Below, in pieces: positions 24,088 to 31,821 of a stretch of 35,173 nucleotides of DNA. The notes beneath the pieces were generated by a model. It saw nothing but the letters and a program-made list of their open reading frames with translations, was not told the DNA's origin and did no database searches. The stretch is from contig PIUA01000025.1 of assembly GCA_017577405.1 (NCBI GenBank), positions 69,525-104,697 on the forward strand. The letters run 5' to 3'. Origin of the DNA: Bacillota bacterium (GTDB taxonomy: Bacteria > Bacillota > Limnochordia > Limnochordales > Limnochordaceae). The translations under genes and the position numbers were made by a program. Position 1 is the first letter of the stretch. Each line of letters begins with the position of its first letter.

Positions 24088-24786
24088 ATGGAACCGGTCA
24101 GCACCATCCTCTCCTTGTTCTTTGGCGGTCTGGGGACCCTGACAGGGTACGTGACGGGCCACCACACCTTCCCCTTGCCGCTGTCGCCCGAGGAGGAGCA
24201 GCGGCTGCTCCAGGAGATGCGTGCCGGCAGCGAGGAAGCCCGCAACCGGCTGATCGAGCACAACCTGCGGCTGGTGGCCCACCTGGTGAAGAAGTTTGAG
24301 AACACCGGGGAAGAGAGCGAGGACCTGATCTCCATCGGGACCATCGGGCTGATCAAGGCCGTCCAGACCTACGATCCCTCCAAGAACACCCGCCTGGCCA
24401 CCTACGCCGCCCGGTGCATCGAGAACGAGATCCTCATGCACCTGCGGGCCACCCGGAAGCTCCGGGGCGAAGTGATGCTCTTCGACCCCATCGGCACCGA
24501 CAAGGAAGGGAACGAGATCAGCCTCATGGACGTTTTGGGGAGCGACGGTTCGGAGGTGGCCGAACGGGTGGAGACCCAGGTGGAGAGCCAGCAGCTCCGC
24601 CAGAAGCTGGGGATCCTGTCCAGCCGGGAACGGCGGGTGCTGGAGCTCCGCTACGGGCTGAGGGACGGCCTGCGCCATACCCAACGGGAGATCTCCCGCC
24701 GTTTGGGCATCTCCCGCTCCTACGTCTCCCGCATCGAGAAGCGGGCCCTGGGCAAGCTCCAGCGCCAGCTGGCCCAAGGGACCTAA
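24088..24786 (+). CDS. sigK: RNA polymerase sporulation sigma factor, pro-sigma-K
   Basis: Sigma-K drives late transcription in the mother cell. The 232-residue product is intact and closely follows Bacillus SigK. It has a hydrophobic N-terminal pro-sequence (STILSLFFGGLGTLTGYVTG) and the junction FPLPLSPEEE. Region 2 shows ARNRLIEHNLRLVAHLVKKF and EDLISIGTIGLIKA, with LATYAARCIENEILMHLR for -10 recognition. DPIGTDKEGNEISLMDVL follows, and region 4 is TQREISRRLGISRSYVSRIEKRAL. The pro-sequence implies membrane tethering and cleavage by a SpoIVFB-type protease, not present in the window. Unlike in B. subtilis, no skin element splits the gene. The ATG follows GGAGGGA (24073-24079) at good spacing, and a sigma-K-like promoter lies upstream. 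Confidence 0.96.
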   Translation: MEPVSTILSLFFGGLGTLTGYVTGHHTFPLPLSPEEEQRLLQEMRAGSEEARNRLIEHNLRLVAHLVKKFENTGEESEDLISIGTIGLIKAVQTYDPSKNTRLATYAARCIENEILMHLRATRKLRGEVMLFDPIGTDKEGNEISLMDVLGSDGSEVAERVETQVESQQLRQKLGILSSRERRVLELRYGLRDGLRHTQREISRRLGISRSYVSRIEKRALGKLQRQLAQGT

Positions 24787-24807
24787 CGCCCTGGGCCCGC
24801 GCCCCGC

Positions 24808-24831
24808 CGGTCGCCGCCAGGGCGGCGACCG
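24808..24831 (+). repeat. Perfect inverted repeat after sigK
   Basis: Eleven bases (CGGTCGCCGCC) and their exact complement are separated by two bases, giving a hairpin of about 10 pairs with a four-base loop. It lies 21 bases after the sigK stop. There is no T-run after it, so it is not a standard intrinsic terminator, but it may stabilise the sigK mRNA end or assist termination. Confidence 0.6.
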
Positions 24832-24864
24832 CCCCCTCGGGGGATCCGCCCGCTGGACAGGCCA

Positions 24865-24873
24865 TGCTATACT
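24865..24873 (+). promoter_or_regulatory. Extended -10 promoter of yqeG
   Basis: TGCTATACT is an extended -10 (TGN plus TATACT at 24868-24873). No good -35 lies at 17 bases; TGGACA is present but only eight bases away. Transcription would start about 17 bases before the start codon. Confidence 0.45.
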
Positions 24874-24896
24874 GGGGCACGGGAAGGAGGGCCTCC

Positions 24897-25430
24897 GTGC
24901 TCCATCTGCTCACACCCGACGAGATCTACCCCAGCCTGACGGCCGTCGACCTGGAGCGGCTCCGGCGCCGGGGCGTGCGCGGGCTGGTCTTGGACTTGGA
25001 CAACACCCTGGTGGCCTACGGCCGCACCGACCCGGCCGAGGCGGTCCTGGACTGGCTCCGCCGGGCCCAAGAGGCGGGGATGAGGCTCTGCATCCTCTCC
25101 AACGGCCGGCCCCGCCGGGTCCGGCTGACGGCCCAACGCCTGGGCATTCCCTGGATCGAAAGCTACAGCAAGCCTCGCCGGCGGGGCTTCCGGGAGGCGG
25201 CCCGCCTCCTGGGCACCCAGCCCCACGAGACGGCCATCCTGGGCGACCAGCTCTTCACCGATGTCTTGGGTGGCCGCCGGTCAGGGTTCGTCACCGTCTT
25301 GGTCAACCCGGTGAGCCGCCGGGAGCTCCCCCACACCCGTTTGGTGCGGCTGTTGGAGCGGCTGGTGATGCGGCTCCTCCTCTGGCAGGGCCGGATCGAC
25401 CGGGACGCGTGGCAGCTCCGCACCTCCTGA
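24897..25430 (+). CDS. yqeG: YqeG-family HAD IIIA-type phosphatase
   Basis: This 177-residue member of the haloacid dehalogenase superfamily carries motif I as LVLDLDNTLVAYGR, motif II as CILSNGRPRRV, the lysine region YSKPRRRGF, and motif IV as AILGDQLFTDVLGG. The N-terminal LHLLTPDEIYPSLTAVDL is typical of YqeG. The family acts on small phosphates; the relative PgpP/GEP4 dephosphorylates phosphatidylglycerophosphate, so a lipid role is possible but unproven here. The start is GTG 24897, six bases after AAGGAGG (24884-24890). The longer in-frame reading from 24414 lies inside sigK in another frame. In B. subtilis yqeG also neighbours a shikimate-pathway gene (aroE). Confidence 0.93.
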   Translation: MLHLLTPDEIYPSLTAVDLERLRRRGVRGLVLDLDNTLVAYGRTDPAEAVLDWLRRAQEAGMRLCILSNGRPRRVRLTAQRLGIPWIESYSKPRRRGFREAARLLGTQPHETAILGDQLFTDVLGGRRSGFVTVLVNPVSRRELPHTRLVRLLERLVMRLLLWQGRIDRDAWQLRTS

Positions 25431-25462
25431 ACCGCCCGTCCCGAAGGAAGGGGGCGGGCGGT
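25431..25462 (+). repeat. Strong hairpin between yqeG and aroC
   Basis: ACCGCCCGTCCC (25431-25442) pairs with GGGGCGGGCGGT (25451-25462): 12 pairs with one T-G, and the loop is GAAGGAAG. It starts right after the yqeG stop and lacks a T-run. The stem would sequester the purine-rich bases before GTG 25464, supporting GTG 25503 as the aroC start. Confidence 0.6.
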
Positions 25463-25502
25463 CGTGGAATGGGGCTACCACCCTTTGGAAGGGGGCGAGG
25501 CT

Positions 25503-26726
25503 GTGCCGCTCCGTTACCTGACGGCCGGTGAGTCCCACGGGCCCAGCCTGGTGGTGGTGGTGGACGGGATGCCTGCCGGCCTCCGGGTGGACCGGGAGGC
25601 CATTGACCGCCAGCTCTTCCGCCGCCAGCAGGGCTACGGCCGGGGGCGCCGCCAGAAGATCGAGCAGGATCGGGTGCGGATCCTCTCGGGGATCCGCCAC
25701 GGGGTCACCTTGGGGACCCCCATTGCGCTGGAGATCCCCAATCGCGACTTTGCCAACTGGGCCGAGGTGATGGGTCCCGATCCCCTGCCTGAAGGCCGGG
25801 AGGTGCCCCGCCGGGTCACCCGGCCCCGCCCCGGCCACGCGGACCTGGCCGGGGGGATGAAGTACGGCCACCGGGACCTGCGGAACGTGCTGGAGCGGGC
25901 CAGCGCCCGGGAGACGGCCGCGCGGGTGGCCGCCGGAGCCTTGGCCCGGCTGCTGGTGGAGGCCTTTGGCCTGCGCCTGGTGGGCCATGTGATCATGCTG
26001 GGGGGTGTGGAGGCCGACCGGAACCTGCTGGCCCAGCGGTCGGTGGCGGAGCTGGCGGAGGCGGCCGAGAGCTCCCCCGTCCGCTGCGCCGATCCCGAGG
26101 CGAGCCAGCGGATGGTGGCCCGGATCGACGAGCTGAAGGCGGCGGGGGAGACGGCCGGGGGGCTCTTTGAGGTGCGGGTGGAGGGGGTCCCCCCGGGTCT
26201 GGGAAGCTATGCCCAGTGGGACCGGCGCCTGGACAGCCGGCTGGCCGGGGCCCTGATGAGCATCCCCGCCATCAAGGGGGTGGAGGTGGGCGATGGTTGG
26301 GCGTCCGCGGCCCTGCCTGGCTCCCGGGTCCACGACCCCATCTACTACAGGGATGGGGCCGAAGGGCCCCAGCCTCCGCCCGTGCCGGGACACTTCCCCG
26401 CCGGGGGGTACTACCGGGCGACCAACCGGGCGGGGGGGATGGAAGGCGGCGTGACCAACGGCGCGCCCCTGGTGGTCCGGGCGGCCATGAAGCCGCTCCC
26501 CACCCTCTACCGGCCCCTTCCGTCGGTGGATGTGGAGGAGAAGGGACCGGTGGAGGCGGCCATCGAGCGGAGCGATACCTGCGCGCTCCCCGCGGCCGCG
26601 GTGGTGGGGGAGGCGGTGGTCGCCTGGGAGCTGGCCGTCGCCTGGGTGGAGAAGTTCGGCGGCGACACGGTCCAGGAGATGGAGGCGGCCTTCGCCGCCT
26701 ACCGGTCCCGTTTGGAGGGGTACTGA
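25503..26726 (+). CDS. aroC: Chorismate synthase
   Basis: AroC converts EPSP to chorismate with reduced FMN, the last common step to aromatic amino acids. The 407-residue protein begins [16 protein letters not shown] and contains [67 protein letters not shown], and the closing [16 protein letters not shown]. These are all three family signature regions, with flavin- and substrate-binding Arg/His residues. GTG 25503 gives the standard N-terminus; GTG 25464 would add 13 residues and lies beside a hairpin. The stop overlaps the ATG of aroKB (TGATG), so the two shikimate genes are translationally coupled. Confidence 0.97.
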   Translation: MPLRYLTAGESHGPSLVVVVDGMPAGLRVDREAIDRQLFRRQQGYGRGRRQKIEQDRVRILSGIRHGVTLGTPIALEIPNRDFANWAEVMGPDPLPEGREVPRRVTRPRPGHADLAGGMKYGHRDLRNVLERASARETAARVAAGALARLLVEAFGLRLVGHVIMLGGVEADRNLLAQRSVAELAEAAESSPVRCADPEASQRMVARIDELKAAGETAGGLFEVRVEGVPPGLGSYAQWDRRLDSRLAGALMSIPAIKGVEVGDGWASAALPGSRVHDPIYYRDGAEGPQPPPVPGHFPAGGYYRATNRAGGMEGGVTNGAPLVVRAAMKPLPTLYRPLPSVDVEEKGPVEAAIERSDTCALPAAAVVGEAVVAWELAVAWVEKFGGDTVQEMEAAFAAYRSRLEGY

Positions 26727-28375
26727 TGAGCGCCCTGGATCCGGCCCAGCTGGCCGCCCCGGGCCAGCTGGCCCTCCGGCCGGCCAACCTGCTTCTGGTG
26801 GGTTTCAGTGGGGCGGGGAAGAGCTCGGTGGGACGGGCGGTCGCCCGGGAGCTGGGCCTGCCCTTCGTCGACCTGGACGAGGCCATCGTCCAGCGGAGCG
26901 GGCGCTCCATCCCCGAGCTCTTCCGCCAGGAAGGGGAGGCCGCCTTCCGCCGCTGGGAGATGGAGACCCTGGCGGAGGTGCTGGCCCGGGGGGGCCAGGT
27001 GATCGCCCTGGGGGGCGGCGCCTGGACCCAGCCCCAGGCCCGCCAGCTTCTGGGACCGGCCGACGTGGCCGTCTGGCTCGACCTCCCCTTCGGGCAGGCC
27101 TGGCAGCGGATCGCCGGCCACCCGGGGCGGCCCCTGGTGGAGGGGTTGGGTGAGGCGGGGCTGGCCCGGCTCTACGAAGAGCGCCGGCCCGCCTACGCCC
27201 TGGCCGACCACCGGATTGCGGTGGACCAGCGCTCCGTGGAGGCCATCGCCCGGGAGCTGGCCGCCTGGTGGTCCCGCCGGCCCCAGGCGGTGGTCCGGCC
27301 CGACCCCCATGGGCCGGGATACGGCGTCCACCTCCGGCCCACCTTACTGGACGAGGCGGGGGAGTGCTTGGTGGAGGCGGGCTTGGAGGGCCCCGCCCTG
27401 GTGGTGAGCCAGGCCCCCCTCCGGGCCTACCAATCCCGGCTCGATCAGGCCCTGGCCGCCACAGGGTGGACCATTCGCTGGCACTGGATGGGTGACGGGG
27501 AGGCGGCCAAGGAGCCGGCGGCGGTGGCCGCCATCTGGGAGGCGGCCCTGGAGGCGGGGCTGGACCGCCGGGGGACGGTGATCGCCTTCGGCGGGGGCGT
27601 CGTGGGCGACACCGCCGGCTTCGGAGCGGCCACCTTCTTGCGGGGCGTCCGCTGGGTGGCCATGCCCACCACCCTGCTGGCCCAGGTGGATGCGGCGGTC
27701 GGGGGAAAGGTGGGGGTCAACCTGCCCCAGGGGAAGAACCTGGTGGGCGCCTTCCACCACCCGAGCCTGGTCCTGGCCGATCCGGCCCTCCTGCCGACCC
27801 TCCCCCGCCGGGAGCTGGCCGCCGGCATGGCCGAGGTGGTGAAGGCCCTCCTCCTCGCCGGCCCCGAGCCCGTGGGGGAGCTGGAGGAACAGGTGGAGGG
27901 GGGCTTGAGCGCCTGGGAGCCCTTCATCGCCACCGCCATCCGGCTGAAGGCGGCCACCGTCAGCCGGGATCCCCGGGAGGCGGGCCTCCGGGCCATCCTT
28001 AACCTGGGCCACACCGTGGGACACGCCCTGGAGCAGGTGACCGGGTACGGGCGGTACCTCCACGGGGAGGCGGTGGCCATCGGCTTGGTGACCGCGCTCC
28101 TCCTCTCGGAGCGGGTGATGGGCCTGGATCCCCAGTGGACCCGGCGGGTGGTCCGCCTCCTGCGGCGGTTGGACCTCCCCGTGGACGCCCCCGAGCTCCA
28201 CGACCTCAGCCTCCGCCCGGCCCTCCTCCAGGCCCTGGGGCGGGACAAGAAGGCCCGGCGGGGTCAGGCCCGGTTCGTCCTCCTGGAGGCGCCCGGCGCG
28301 CCCCGGGTGGGGGTGGAGGTGGCACCGCCGCTGCTGGCCGAGGCCCTGGACCGCCAGGCCCAGGTGGGGGCGTGA
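26726..28375 (+). CDS. aroKB: Fused shikimate kinase / 3-dehydroquinate synthase (AroK-AroB)
   Basis: This single 549-residue protein combines two shikimate-pathway enzymes. Residues about 15-190 form the kinase: Walker A GFSGAGKSS (26-34), VDLDEAIVQRSGRSI, FRRWEMETL, ALGGGAW, and a YEERRPAY segment. Residues about 200-540 form 3-dehydroquinate synthase: NAD-binding GGGVVGDTAGFGAATFLRG, PTTLLAQVDAAVGGK, and metal ligands Glu370 (GMAEVVK), His429 or His433 (GHTVGH) and His446 (LHGE). Both active sites look complete. The reading frame is continuous and no second start is needed. The ATG at 26726 overlaps the aroC stop. Similar AroKB fusions are known elsewhere, for example in Thermotoga, but most Bacillota have separate genes. 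Steps 2 and 5 of the pathway are thus made in fixed ratio. Confidence 0.95.
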   Translation: MSALDPAQLAAPGQLALRPANLLLVGFSGAGKSSVGRAVARELGLPFVDLDEAIVQRSGRSIPELFRQEGEAAFRRWEMETLAEVLARGGQVIALGGGAWTQPQARQLLGPADVAVWLDLPFGQAWQRIAGHPGRPLVEGLGEAGLARLYEERRPAYALADHRIAVDQRSVEAIARELAAWWSRRPQAVVRPDPHGPGYGVHLRPTLLDEAGECLVEAGLEGPALVVSQAPLRAYQSRLDQALAATGWTIRWHWMGDGEAAKEPAAVAAIWEAALEAGLDRRGTVIAFGGGVVGDTAGFGAATFLRGVRWVAMPTTLLAQVDAAVGGKVGVNLPQGKNLVGAFHHPSLVLADPALLPTLPRRELAAGMAEVVKALLLAGPEPVGELEEQVEGGLSAWEPFIATAIRLKAATVSRDPREAGLRAILNLGHTVGHALEQVTGYGRYLHGEAVAIGLVTALLLSERVMGLDPQWTRRVVRLLRRLDLPVDAPELHDLSLRPALLQALGRDKKARRGQARFVLLEAPGAPRVGVEVAPPLLAEALDRQAQVGA

Positions 28376-28462
28376 GCCTGCCAGAAGGTGCCAGGCGGGC
28401 CGGCAGCGAACGGTTACGGGCGGCGAGGCCCGTGGGGCCTCGGATCGGAGGAGGCTAGGGTT

Positions 28463-29539
28463 ATGACAGAAGGAAGGCTCCAACGGCTCCGGGCGATCCT
28501 GGCCCAGGAAGGGGTCCCCGCCTTGCTGGTCGGCTCGCCCTACAACCGCCGGTACCTAACCGGCTTCTGGGGCACGGCCGGGTACGTGCTCATCACCGCC
28601 GACCGGCAGCTCCTGCTGGTGGACTTCCGCTACGTGGAGCAGGCCAAGGAGCAGGCGCCCGCCTTCGAGGTGCGCCGCTTCGACCGGTTCGGCGAGACCT
28701 TGAAGCAGGTCTTGGCCGAGCTCAACCTGCGGGAGGTGGGCTTTGAGAAGGCCCACGTCACCTACCAGCAGCTGGAGGCCTTGCAGGCGGCCGCTGAAGG
28801 GGTGGCTTGGAAGCCCGTCGGGCCCGTGGTGGAGCGCCTGCGGGCGGTGAAGGAGCCCGAGGAGCTGGCCCGGATCCAGGAAGCGTGCCGGCTAGCCGAT
28901 GCCGCCTTCGAGCGGATCCTCCAGGTGCTCCGGCCGGGCATCACCGAGCGGGAGGTGGCCCTGGAGCTGGAGTTCTTCATGCGCCGGCAGGGAGCGGACG
29001 GGGTGAGTTTCGACCCGATTGTGGCCGCCGGTCCCCGGGGGGCCCTTCCCCATGCCCGGCCCACCGATGCGGTCCTGCAGGCGGGCCAGCTGGTCGTCCT
29101 CGACTTCGGGTGCATCGTGGACGGGTACTGCTCGGACATCACCCGGACCGTCGTCATCGGCAAGGCCGACGGCCGGGCCCGGGAGATCTACGAGCTGGTC
29201 CTCCGGGCGCAAGAGGCGGCCCTGCAGGCGGTGAAGGCCGGGGCCGATCAGGTGGCCGTCGACCAGGCGGCCCGGGCGGTCATCGAGGCGGCCGGCTACG
29301 GCGACCAGTTCGGCCACGGGTTGGGGCACGGCGTGGGGCTGGAGGTCCATGAGGATCCGCCCCGCCTCAACCGGACCGCTCCCTCCCAGCCCCTGGAGGC
29401 GGGCATGGTCCATTCGGTGGAGCCGGGGGTCTACCTGCCGGGATGGGGCGGCGTCCGCATCGAGGACCTGGTCCAGGTGACTGAGGACGGGTGCCGCATC
29501 CTCACCCAGTCGTCGAAAGAGCTCCTGGAAATCGGGTAA
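28463..29539 (+). CDS. M24-family Xaa-Pro aminopeptidase/dipeptidase
   Basis: This 358-residue metallopeptidase has the creatinase/prolidase layout: an N-terminal domain (NRRYLTGFWGTAGYVLI and LLVDFRYVEQA) and a C-terminal pita-bread domain. The five metal ligands are present: Asp214 (VVLDFG), Asp225 (CSDITRT), His289 (GLGHGVGLEVHE), Glu320 (HSVEPGVYLP) and Glu334 (VRIEDLV). It probably removes residues before proline in cytoplasmic peptides. ATG 28463 follows GGAGGAGG (28447-28454). The pepP-efp-spoIIIA order equals the yqhT-efp region in B. subtilis. Aminopeptidase or prolidase specificity cannot be separated by eye, so no symbol is given. Confidence 0.94.
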   Translation: MTEGRLQRLRAILAQEGVPALLVGSPYNRRYLTGFWGTAGYVLITADRQLLLVDFRYVEQAKEQAPAFEVRRFDRFGETLKQVLAELNLREVGFEKAHVTYQQLEALQAAAEGVAWKPVGPVVERLRAVKEPEELARIQEACRLADAAFERILQVLRPGITEREVALELEFFMRRQGADGVSFDPIVAAGPRGALPHARPTDAVLQAGQLVVLDFGCIVDGYCSDITRTVVIGKADGRAREIYELVLRAQEAALQAVKAGADQVAVDQAARAVIEAAGYGDQFGHGLGHGVGLEVHEDPPRLNRTAPSQPLEAGMVHSVEPGVYLPGWGGVRIEDLVQVTEDGCRILTQSSKELLEIG

Positions 29540-29566
29540 GTTCAGGGGCGGGAAAGGAGAATCGGC

Positions 29567-30124
29567 TTGATCTCCGTCAACGATCTGCGCACAGGGCTGA
29601 CCATTGAAGTGGACGGCGAGGTTTACAGCGTCGTCGAGTTCCTCCACGTCAAGCCGGGCAAGGGTGCCGCCTTCGTGCGGACCAAGCTGAAGAACGTGAA
29701 GACGGGCCAGGTCTTCGAGCGGACCTTCCGGGCTGGGGAGAAGGTGAACCGGGCCATCGTCGAGACCCGGGAGATGCAGTACCTCTACAGCACCGGGAAC
29801 GAATACGTCTTCATGGATACCGAAAGCTACGACCAGATCACCCTTACCAGCGAGCAGTTGGGGACGGCGACGGGCTTCCTCAAGGAGAACATGAACATCC
29901 TCGTTCAGTTCTACCAGGGCCAGCCCATCGGGGTGGAGCTGCCCACGGTCGTGGAGCTGACGGTGACCCACACCGAGCCGGGCTTCAAGGGCGACACGGC
30001 CACGGGCGGGACCAAGCCGGCCACCACCGAGACGGGCTTGGAGCTGCAGGTGCCCCTCTTCGTCGAGATCGGCGACGTGATCCGGGTGGACACCCGGACG
30101 GGCGAGTACCTCTCCCGGGCGTGA
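29567..30124 (+). CDS. efp: Elongation factor P
   Basis: EF-P relieves ribosome stalling at polyproline stretches. The 185-residue protein has the standard three beta-barrel domains. It opens [16 protein letters not shown], and the tip loop is [12 protein letters not shown]. Lys32 occupies the position modified by 5-aminopentanol in B. subtilis. It ends with the [16 protein letters not shown] and [16 protein letters not shown] signatures. The start is a TTG codon at 29567, supported by AAAGGAGA (29553-29560) and by the conserved N-terminus; no ATG or GTG fits. It lies 27 bases after the M24 peptidase. Confidence 0.97.
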   Translation: MISVNDLRTGLTIEVDGEVYSVVEFLHVKPGKGAAFVRTKLKNVKTGQVFERTFRAGEKVNRAIVETREMQYLYSTGNEYVFMDTESYDQITLTSEQLGTATGFLKENMNILVQFYQGQPIGVELPTVVELTVTHTEPGFKGDTATGGTKPATTETGLELQVPLFVEIGDVIRVDTRTGEYLSRA

Positions 30125-30191
30125 GCTCCCTGGTATGACCCGGCCCCCTCCGGCAGAGATTAACCCCGACGCCACGGGGGGAGGGCGATCC

Positions 30192-30605
30192 ATGTCGGAG
30201 GCCGGGCAGAGAATCGCGTACGCCAAAGGGATGCTCCAGGGCCGGCAGGTCGGGGACCAGGAGGGCCTGCAGGCGGTGCTCACCTCGGTGCTGGAGGCGC
30301 TGGAGGCGCTCCACACCGAGGTGGACGGGGTCCGCCGGGAGCTGGAGGAGCTCTCGGGCTACCTCCAGGCGGTGGACGACGACCTCTTTGAGGTGGAGGC
30401 GGACCTCTACGGGTACGATGAGGCGGAGATGGCTGAGCTCGAGTGCCCCCACTGCCAGACGCCCCTGGTGGTGGAAGCCGAGTTCCTGGACGATGACGCC
30501 GCCGAGGTCACCTGCCCCGAGTGCGGCTACGTGCTCCACCGGGGGCCCGCCTACGGCGAGCCGGTGACCCTCTCAACCGGCGGGGAGAACGGCCAGCCCT
30601 CTTAG
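30192..30605 (+). CDS. Zinc-ribbon protein, CD1247-like, between efp and spoIIIA
   Basis: The 137-residue protein has two parts. Residues 1-80 are an acidic helical domain (IAYAKGMLQG, then a Leu/Glu-rich stretch that may form a coiled coil). Residues 84-116 form a zinc ribbon with two CxxC pairs, Cys85/Cys88 (CPHC) and Cys108/Cys111 (CPEC). The YAKGMLQG segment recalls clostridial proteins annotated with a 'CD1247 N-terminal domain', often found beside spoIIIAA; that is from memory. The function is unknown. The start is ATG 30192, behind GGGGAGGG; an in-frame ATG 57 bases earlier (30135) lacks support. It takes the place of the membrane protein gene yqhV, found between efp and spoIIIAA in B. 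subtilis. Confidence 0.85.
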   Translation: MSEAGQRIAYAKGMLQGRQVGDQEGLQAVLTSVLEALEALHTEVDGVRRELEELSGYLQAVDDDLFEVEADLYGYDEAEMAELECPHCQTPLVVEAEFLDDDAAEVTCPECGYVLHRGPAYGEPVTLSTGGENGQPS

Positions 30606-30731
30606 GCGCCGGTGGGGCGGGCGGCCTCGCCTGGCGCCGGGAGCCCCGTCAGGCTCAGGTCGTCCCCGGGCCGCCAGACCGGGCAGGGGCTGTTCGCGTG
30701 CGGGCCGGCGCGCGAAGAGGCCCGGCCGGGG

Positions 30732-30739
30732 CATAGATT
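30732..30739 (+). promoter_or_regulatory. Weak candidate sigma-E -10 before spoIIIAA
   Basis: CATAGATT matches seven of eight positions of the sigma-E -10 (CATACANT). It lies in the 203-base gap before spoIIIAA, whose operon is under sigma-E control in B. subtilis. No convincing -35 (ATATT-like) is seen upstream, so the call is tentative. The rest of the gap shows nothing I recognise. Confidence 0.3.
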
Positions 30740-30795
30740 GGAGCGGGTTGTCCGCGGGCGCCCCTTCGAGGTGCGCCTTCTTCAGGCCTCACCGT

Positions 30796-30802
30796 AAGGA
30801 GG
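30796..30802 (+). promoter_or_regulatory. Ribosome binding site that decides the spoIIIAA start
   Basis: AAGGAGG directly abuts an ATG at 30803, too close for initiation there. The in-frame GTG at 30809 is six bases away, an ideal distance. Confidence 0.75.
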
Positions 30803-30808
30803 ATGGCC

Positions 30809-31780
30809 GTGGCTCCGCTCCTGCCCCCGTCCCTCCGGGCCCTCCTGCCGCCCGATCTGGAACGGCGCCTGCCCCAGGATGAGATCCCTGAGCTGGGCCC
30901 CCTCCTCCAGATCCGTCTGGGGGCGGGCCGGCCCGTGGAACTCTGCTTTCCGGGGGTGAGCCGCTTCCTCGCCCCGTCAGGCCGGCTGGTCCCGGAGGCC
31001 AGCCAGGCCTGGGTTCCCGACGGGAACCTGGCCCACCAGCTCCTCCAGCGGGCGGCCCAGGGCTCCCTCTACGCTCTGGAACAGGAGCTGCAGCACGGTT
31101 TCCTCACCTTGCCCGGCGGCCACCGGCTGGGGCTGGCCGGCCAGGTGATCGCCCACGACGGCGGGTACCGCCTGGTCCACGTGGGCTCCGTCAACGTGCG
31201 CCTGGCCCGGGCCCAGCCCGGCGCCGGGCTTTTCCTCTTGGAGGCGCTGGCCGCCCGGCGCCTCCTCCCGCCCTTTCCCTCCCTCCTCCTCGCCGGGCCG
31301 CCCGGCTCCGGCAAGACCACCCTCTTGCGGGACCTGATTCGTCTGGCCAGCGAAGGGGTGGCCGCCCACGGCCTGGAAGGCCTGCGGGTGGGGGTGGTGG
31401 ACGAGCGCTCGGAGCTGGCCGCCTGCCACCACGGGGTGCCCCGGCACTGGCTCGGCCCCCGCACCGACGTCCTGGACGGCGCGCCCAAGGTGGCAGGGCT
31501 GATGCAGCTCATCCGCACCATGGACCCCCAGGTGGTGGCCACCGATGAGATCGGCTCGTCCGAGGATGCCAGGGCCGTCCTGGAGGCCCGGAAGGCGGGC
31601 GTGATCGTCCTCGCCACCGCCCATGCCGGCAGCCTGGAGGAGCTGGCCGCCCGGCCCGGCTTGGGGCCCCTCCTGGCCCAGCAGGCCTTTGACGCGGTCT
31701 GTCTGCTGGCCCGCCGGCCCCGCCCGGGGCAAATCGCCGCCGTCCTCCCTTGTCCGCATAACCCCCGTCGGGGCGAATAG
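30809..31780 (+). CDS. spoIIIAA: Stage III sporulation protein AA, ATPase
   Basis: SpoIIIAA is the cytoplasmic ATPase of the SpoIIIA-SpoIIQ channel ('feeding tube') linking mother cell and forespore, and resembles type II/IV secretion ATPases. The 323-residue protein has an N-terminal domain rich in Leu/Pro, then Walker A LLAGPPGSGKTTLLRDL. It also has VVDERSELAACHHG, PQVVATDEIGSSEDARAV with the Walker B-like acidic residues, and an ATAHAGS sensor. GTG 30809 is preferred over ATG 30803 on ribosome-binding-site spacing. It is the first gene of the spoIIIA operon. Confidence 0.96.
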   Translation: MAPLLPPSLRALLPPDLERRLPQDEIPELGPLLQIRLGAGRPVELCFPGVSRFLAPSGRLVPEASQAWVPDGNLAHQLLQRAAQGSLYALEQELQHGFLTLPGGHRLGLAGQVIAHDGGYRLVHVGSVNVRLARAQPGAGLFLLEALAARRLLPPFPSLLLAGPPGSGKTTLLRDLIRLASEGVAAHGLEGLRVGVVDERSELAACHHGVPRHWLGPRTDVLDGAPKVAGLMQLIRTMDPQVVATDEIGSSEDARAVLEARKAGVIVLATAHAGSLEELAARPGLGPLLAQQAFDAVCLLARRPRPGQIAAVLPCPHNPRRGE

Positions 31781-31804
31781 GTATAGTCCCGAAGGTGGAC
31801 AGAC

Positions 31805-31810
31805 AGGAGG
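31805..31810 (+). promoter_or_regulatory. Ribosome binding site that decides the spoIIIAB start
   Basis: AGGAGG lies 11 bases before GTG 31822. The earlier GTG 31795 has only GAAG before it, and its extra nine residues are not part of the usual SpoIIIAB start. Confidence 0.55.
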
Positions 31811-31821
31811 CCAGATCAACG

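Noticed and set aside
25464-25502. GTG 25464 as the aroC start
   Set aside because: It adds residues not found in chorismate synthases and directly abuts a 12-pair hairpin; GTG 25503 gives the standard N-terminus.
30521-30797. Small open readings between the zinc-ribbon gene and spoIIIAA
   Set aside because: They are Arg/Gly/Pro-rich, lack a ribosome binding site, and the first overlaps the zinc-ribbon gene in another frame.
31782-31787. TATAGT between spoIIIAA and spoIIIAB as a sigma-A promoter
   Set aside because: No usable -35 lies at 16-18 bases, and the genes belong to one sporulation operon.
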